NCBI GenBank assembly: GCA_964507645.1
Contig: CAZDPU010000021.1
Span: 1 to 18,206, forward strand
Direction of reading: 5' to 3'
DNA length: 18,206 nucleotides
Source of the DNA: UBA6624 sp964507645
GTDB taxonomy: Bacteria; UBP7; UBA6624
Below are positions 15,596-18,206 of the stretch, in pieces. A program made the translations under genes and the position numbers. Each line of letters starts with the position of its first letter. Position 1 is the stretch's first letter. The notes below the pieces were generated by a model. That model saw only the letters and a list, made by a program, of their open reading frames with translations, did not search any database and was not told the origin of the DNA.

Positions 15596-17563
15596 ATGAT
15601 ACTTATGAAATTGAATCTTTCAACCTTGAATGAGGACCAACTCAAGGTTGTCACGGCAGAAAAGGGTAAGCATTTGGTGCTTGCGGGTGCCGGCACTGGA
15701 AAGACAAGGACATTGACATACAGGGCCGCTTACCTCATTGAGAAGGGCATGGACCCACAAAACCTGCTCTTGCTCACATTTACGAACAAGGCGGCAAGAA
15801 ACATGATGACACAGGCATCATCATTGATATTCGATAATCGCGGAACAATCAATGGCGGGACTTTTCATTCAACCGCAAATAGGCAATTGAGGGTCAATGG
15901 AAAACTGATTGGCCTTGATAACAACTTTTCAATCATCGATATGGAAGACCAACGGGACCTTGTGAAGGCAACAGTGGCAGAAACTCTTGGGAGGCTTGAA
16001 CACTACTTTCCAACCCCAAGGATACTGATTGAAATGTTTTCAAATTCAATCAACAAGAACGAAAGCCTTGAGAACATTGTCATGAAAACATCTCCACAGT
16101 CTTTTGAATACATGAAGGAGATATTTGATGTTTATGCTGCATACACAAAAAGAAAATGGAGTGCAAACTGTCTTGACTATGACGACCTTCTGATTTGTTG
16201 GCATAGGTTATTGAAGGAATTTTCACAAAAGAACAAGGAGCTGTTTTTTCATGAAGACATACTTGTTGACGAGTTTCAGGACACAAACAAGATACAGGGA
16301 GAAATCGTCGACCTTCTTTCAAAAGCAAACAAGGGCAGGTTGACCGTTGTTGGGGATGACTGTCAAAGCATATTCGCTTTCAGGGGGGCTGTATACGAGA
16401 ACATCCTTGAATTCAAGGATAGGCACAAGGATGTACAGGTCCATTATTTGAAAAAAAATTACAGATCAACAGGGCAGGTTTTGGATTTGGCAAATAGCAT
16501 AATAAAAAACAACAAGAAACAGTTTTACAAGGAGTTGACCCCAGCTTACAAGAGCGTTGGGCTCAGGCCAAACATAATGCCTTTGCCAAATGTCAATGCA
16601 GAGGCAACATGGCTTGCAAAAAAGATTCTTGGAAACTACCAGAACAATGTCAAACTTTCAGAGATGGCTGTTCTTTATAGGAACCATAGCCATAGCGCTT
16701 TTCTTCAGGCTGAGCTGGTAAAAAGAAATATCCCTTACCAAATAAGAAGTGGTGTCAGATTTTTTGAGCAGGCACACATAAAAGATGTTGTAGCTCATTT
16801 GAAAATACTGATGAATAACAAAGATGAAATTGCCTGGACGAGAGTTGTTGGAATGTGTCCTGGAATAGGGGCTGTTCGTTCAAGCAAGTTGATAAAAGAA
16901 ATAACAAAAGCAAAAAACCTGTCTGACATGAGGCAGGATTTTGGGAAAGACATGCTTCCTGAAAAACCATACAGAAATTGGAAGATATTTTTTCAAGAGA
17001 TCCTTTCTCTTCTAGATATTAACAGCTCAAAGTCATCAACAGCTTTTGATTTGGTAAACAGGATAATGGAGGGTTCATATTCTGATTATGTTGAAGTTAA
17101 ATACAAAAATCCAAAAAACAGAAAAGAGGATATTGAACAGCTTGCACAACTTTCTGATTCATATAAATCATTAGGCTCATTCCTTTCTGATTTTGTTCTT
17201 CTTGGAGAGGTTTTTGGTTCTGATGTGGTTACAGAAACCAAACATGGTGAAAGGTTGATTCTTTCAACAATCCACCAAGCAAAAGGCCTGGAATGGGATA
17301 GGGTTTGGCTTATAAGGGCAAATGACTCTTCTTTTTGTGCACGAGCAGAAAGCGAGGATGAGATTGAAGAAGAGAGGAGGGTTTTTTATGTTGCTGTCAC
17401 AAGGGCAAAAAGATTCTTAACTTTTACTTATCCAATTATTGCAAATGAGTGGGGATCTGCAAAGTCAAAATTTCAAGGTTCTGAATTAAACAAGCCATGT
17501 AGGTTCCTCATAGAGGGAAACGACAGTCTAGACAAGCCTTTTCGTGGTGGTTATATTTATTAA
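15596..17563 (+). CDS. UvrD/Rep/PcrA-type superfamily 1 DNA helicase
   Basis: The 655-residue ATP-driven 3'-5' DNA helicase has all superfamily 1A motifs: Walker A 'GAGTGKT' (31-37), 'TFTNKAA' (61-67), 'GTFHS' (88-92), Walker B 'VDEFQDT' (224-230), motif III 'GDDCQSIFAFRG' (253-264), 'NYRST' (288-292), 'STIHQAKGLEWD' and 'VFYVAVTRAK'. Two residues deviate from the most common form: Phe in 'DEFQDT' (often Tyr) and Cys256 in motif III, where Asp is standard. It is somewhat shorter than E. coli UvrD (about 720) and lacks the long C-terminal tail. It may act in repair or replication restart. The start could be ATG 15596 or ATG 15605; neither has a clear ribosome binding site. GC is higher in the first part of the gene. 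It converges with the DUF4139-type gene, leaving 2 bases between stops. Confidence 0.94.
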   Translation: MILMKLNLSTLNEDQLKVVTAEKGKHLVLAGAGTGKTRTLTYRAAYLIEKGMDPQNLLLLTFTNKAARNMMTQASSLIFDNRGTINGGTFHSTANRQLRVNGKLIGLDNNFSIIDMEDQRDLVKATVAETLGRLEHYFPTPRILIEMFSNSINKNESLENIVMKTSPQSFEYMKEIFDVYAAYTKRKWSANCLDYDDLLICWHRLLKEFSQKNKELFFHEDILVDEFQDTNKIQGEIVDLLSKANKGRLTVVGDDCQSIFAFRGAVYENILEFKDRHKDVQVHYLKKNYRSTGQVLDLANSIIKNNKKQFYKELTPAYKSVGLRPNIMPLPNVNAEATWLAKKILGNYQNNVKLSEMAVLYRNHSHSAFLQAELVKRNIPYQIRSGVRFFEQAHIKDVVAHLKILMNNKDEIAWTRVVGMCPGIGAVRSSKLIKEITKAKNLSDMRQDFGKDMLPEKPYRNWKIFFQEILSLLDINSSKSSTAFDLVNRIMEGSYSDYVEVKYKNPKNRKEDIEQLAQLSDSYKSLGSFLSDFVLLGEVFGSDVVTETKHGERLILSTIHQAKGLEWDRVWLIRANDSSFCARAESEDEIEEERRVFYVAVTRAKRFLTFTYPIIANEWGSAKSKFQGSELNKPCRFLIEGNDSLDKPFRGGYIY

Positions 17564-17565
17564 GT

Positions 17566-18206
17566 TTAGTTGTTAAAAACAACTGTATAAGTCAAAACAA
17601 CTTCTTTGTCGGGAGGTATTGAAACGGTTGATTCATACCAGCTGTTTCCTATGTTTTTCAGGTCTTCGGTTGTTGACTTGATATCAACCTCTCCCCACAA
17701 CCTTGTCCTGTATGCAACTTCAACCATTTCATCTTTTCTGTTCCTTATCGAAACTTCATAGGACCTTTGAACCCTTTTCCCTTCAAGGTTTTTTGTTGAT
17801 GTTTGTTTGAATTCGCTCACTATATCAAATGCCTCTCCTGCCATGAGGCTTATCTTCTCGTTTTTTGGAGTGTGCGAAACATTGTCTTCTCCAACAAATT
17901 GACCATTTCCTTTGCTGTCTGTTGCAAACATTCTTACAACCCCTTTTGGAAGGGGCATTCCTAGGCCATTTTCTTGTGAATTATTAAATTCAATTGAAAC
18001 CCTTACAGGCATCTTTGTAAGGCTTTCATAGTTGTAGCCATTATTTTCTATTGTGTATTTTCTTACGAGATTTAGGTTGTCAGCTGAGACAAATTTGACT
18101 TGCTTCATGCTTCTGTCTGGTAGGTTTGTTTTGTTTGGAAGTGTATACATGTGGTATTCAAATAGGGATTCTTCAGAAACGCTATCTGATTCCGCATAAT
18201 TTCTCG
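17566..18206 (-). CDS. DUF4139-type protein, C-terminal part (5' end beyond window)
   Basis: The reading frame is open from the right edge, so the gene starts outside the window. Past the first Met in the window (18150), the frame continues upstream to the edge and reads '...ESLFEYHMYTLPNKTNL', which is the start of the DUF4139 domain ('FEYH-YTLP----L-D---KQV'). The domain continues with 'FNNSQENGLGMPLPKGVVRMF', then 'FVGEDNVSHTPKNEKISLMAGEAFDI', typical for the family, and ends 'EVVLTYTVVFNN' at the C-terminus. DUF4139 proteins are usually exported, have an N-terminal DUF4140-like or coiled-coil part, and their role is unknown; the missing part would show whether a signal peptide exists. The part seen has no cysteine. 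It is convergent with the helicase gene. Confidence 0.9.
   Translation of the reverse strand, partial: RNYAESDSVSEESLFEYHMYTLPNKTNLPDRSMKQVKFVSADNLNLVRKYTIENNGYNYESLTKMPVRVSIEFNNSQENGLGMPLPKGVVRMFATDSKGNGQFVGEDNVSHTPKNEKISLMAGEAFDIVSEFKQTSTKNLEGKRVQRSYEVSIRNRKDEMVEVAYRTRLWGEVDIKSTTEDLKNIGNSWYESTVSIPPDKEVVLTYTVVFNN

Noticed and set aside
17568..17584. Hairpin AGTTGTT-AAA-AACAACT at the helicase/DUF4139 junction as a terminator
   Set aside because: The stem is AT-rich with a 3-base loop, has no T-run after it, and lies in the last codons of the DUF4139-type gene.

Overview
This window is a densely packed bacterial chromosome segment carrying 17 protein-coding genes. I see no rRNA, tRNA, CRISPR array or insertion sequence, and no gap over about 40 bases. 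Most of it is AT-rich (hand-counted 60-base samples of about 30-40% GC) and writes arginine mainly as AGA/AGG. Four lipoproteins with short signal peptides, a type IV/type II-secretion-type pilin and an STN-like (secretin N-terminal-like) protein point to a Gram-negative, two-membrane bacterium. Its phylum cannot be fixed from this sequence; a marine or deltaproteobacteria-like or Bdellovibrio-like lineage is only a guess.

Layout. A small membrane-anchored STN-like protein on the minus strand (16-405) diverges from a run of ten plus-strand genes (435-12029) that looks like one operon. In order they encode an alkaline-phosphatase-superfamily phosphohydrolase, LepA/EF4, TruB, an unknown lipoprotein, a DUF2993-like membrane protein, a DUF1232-like protein, a YqeY (GatB-like) protein, a lipoprotein with three apparent thioredoxin-fold units, a secreted BsuPI-VWA protein, an unknown single-pass membrane protein and a class V aminotransferase. 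That is eleven genes counting the last. Six of the junctions overlap by 1 or 4 bases. A second plus-strand set (12069-14718) has its own good ribosome binding site and a candidate promoter: an unusually large GspG-like pilin, a small Ig-like lipoprotein and a YHYH-domain lipoprotein. A XerC/D-type tyrosine recombinase (minus, 14708-15586) converges on and overlaps the YHYH gene. It diverges, with only 9 bases between start codons, from a UvrD/Rep/PcrA-type helicase (15596-17563). The helicase converges with a DUF4139-type protein that runs off the right end.

How they may work together. The operon mixes translation genes (lepA, truB, yqeY) with envelope genes. The exported proteins in the window that contain cysteine all have an even number in the mature part (2, 8, 4, 2, 6, 4 and 10, not counting the lipidated Cys). 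The thioredoxin-fold lipoprotein carries CEGC and CPGC motifs. I infer, without proof, that this lipoprotein handles disulfides in the co-encoded envelope proteins and perhaps the Cys-rich pilin and YHYH set.

The stretch from about 13.9 to 15.9 kb is clearly richer in GC (samples of 48-60%). It covers the 3' half of the YHYH gene, the recombinase and the start of the helicase. Within the YHYH gene arginine codons shift from AGA to CGN. This is the strongest compositional anomaly in the window.
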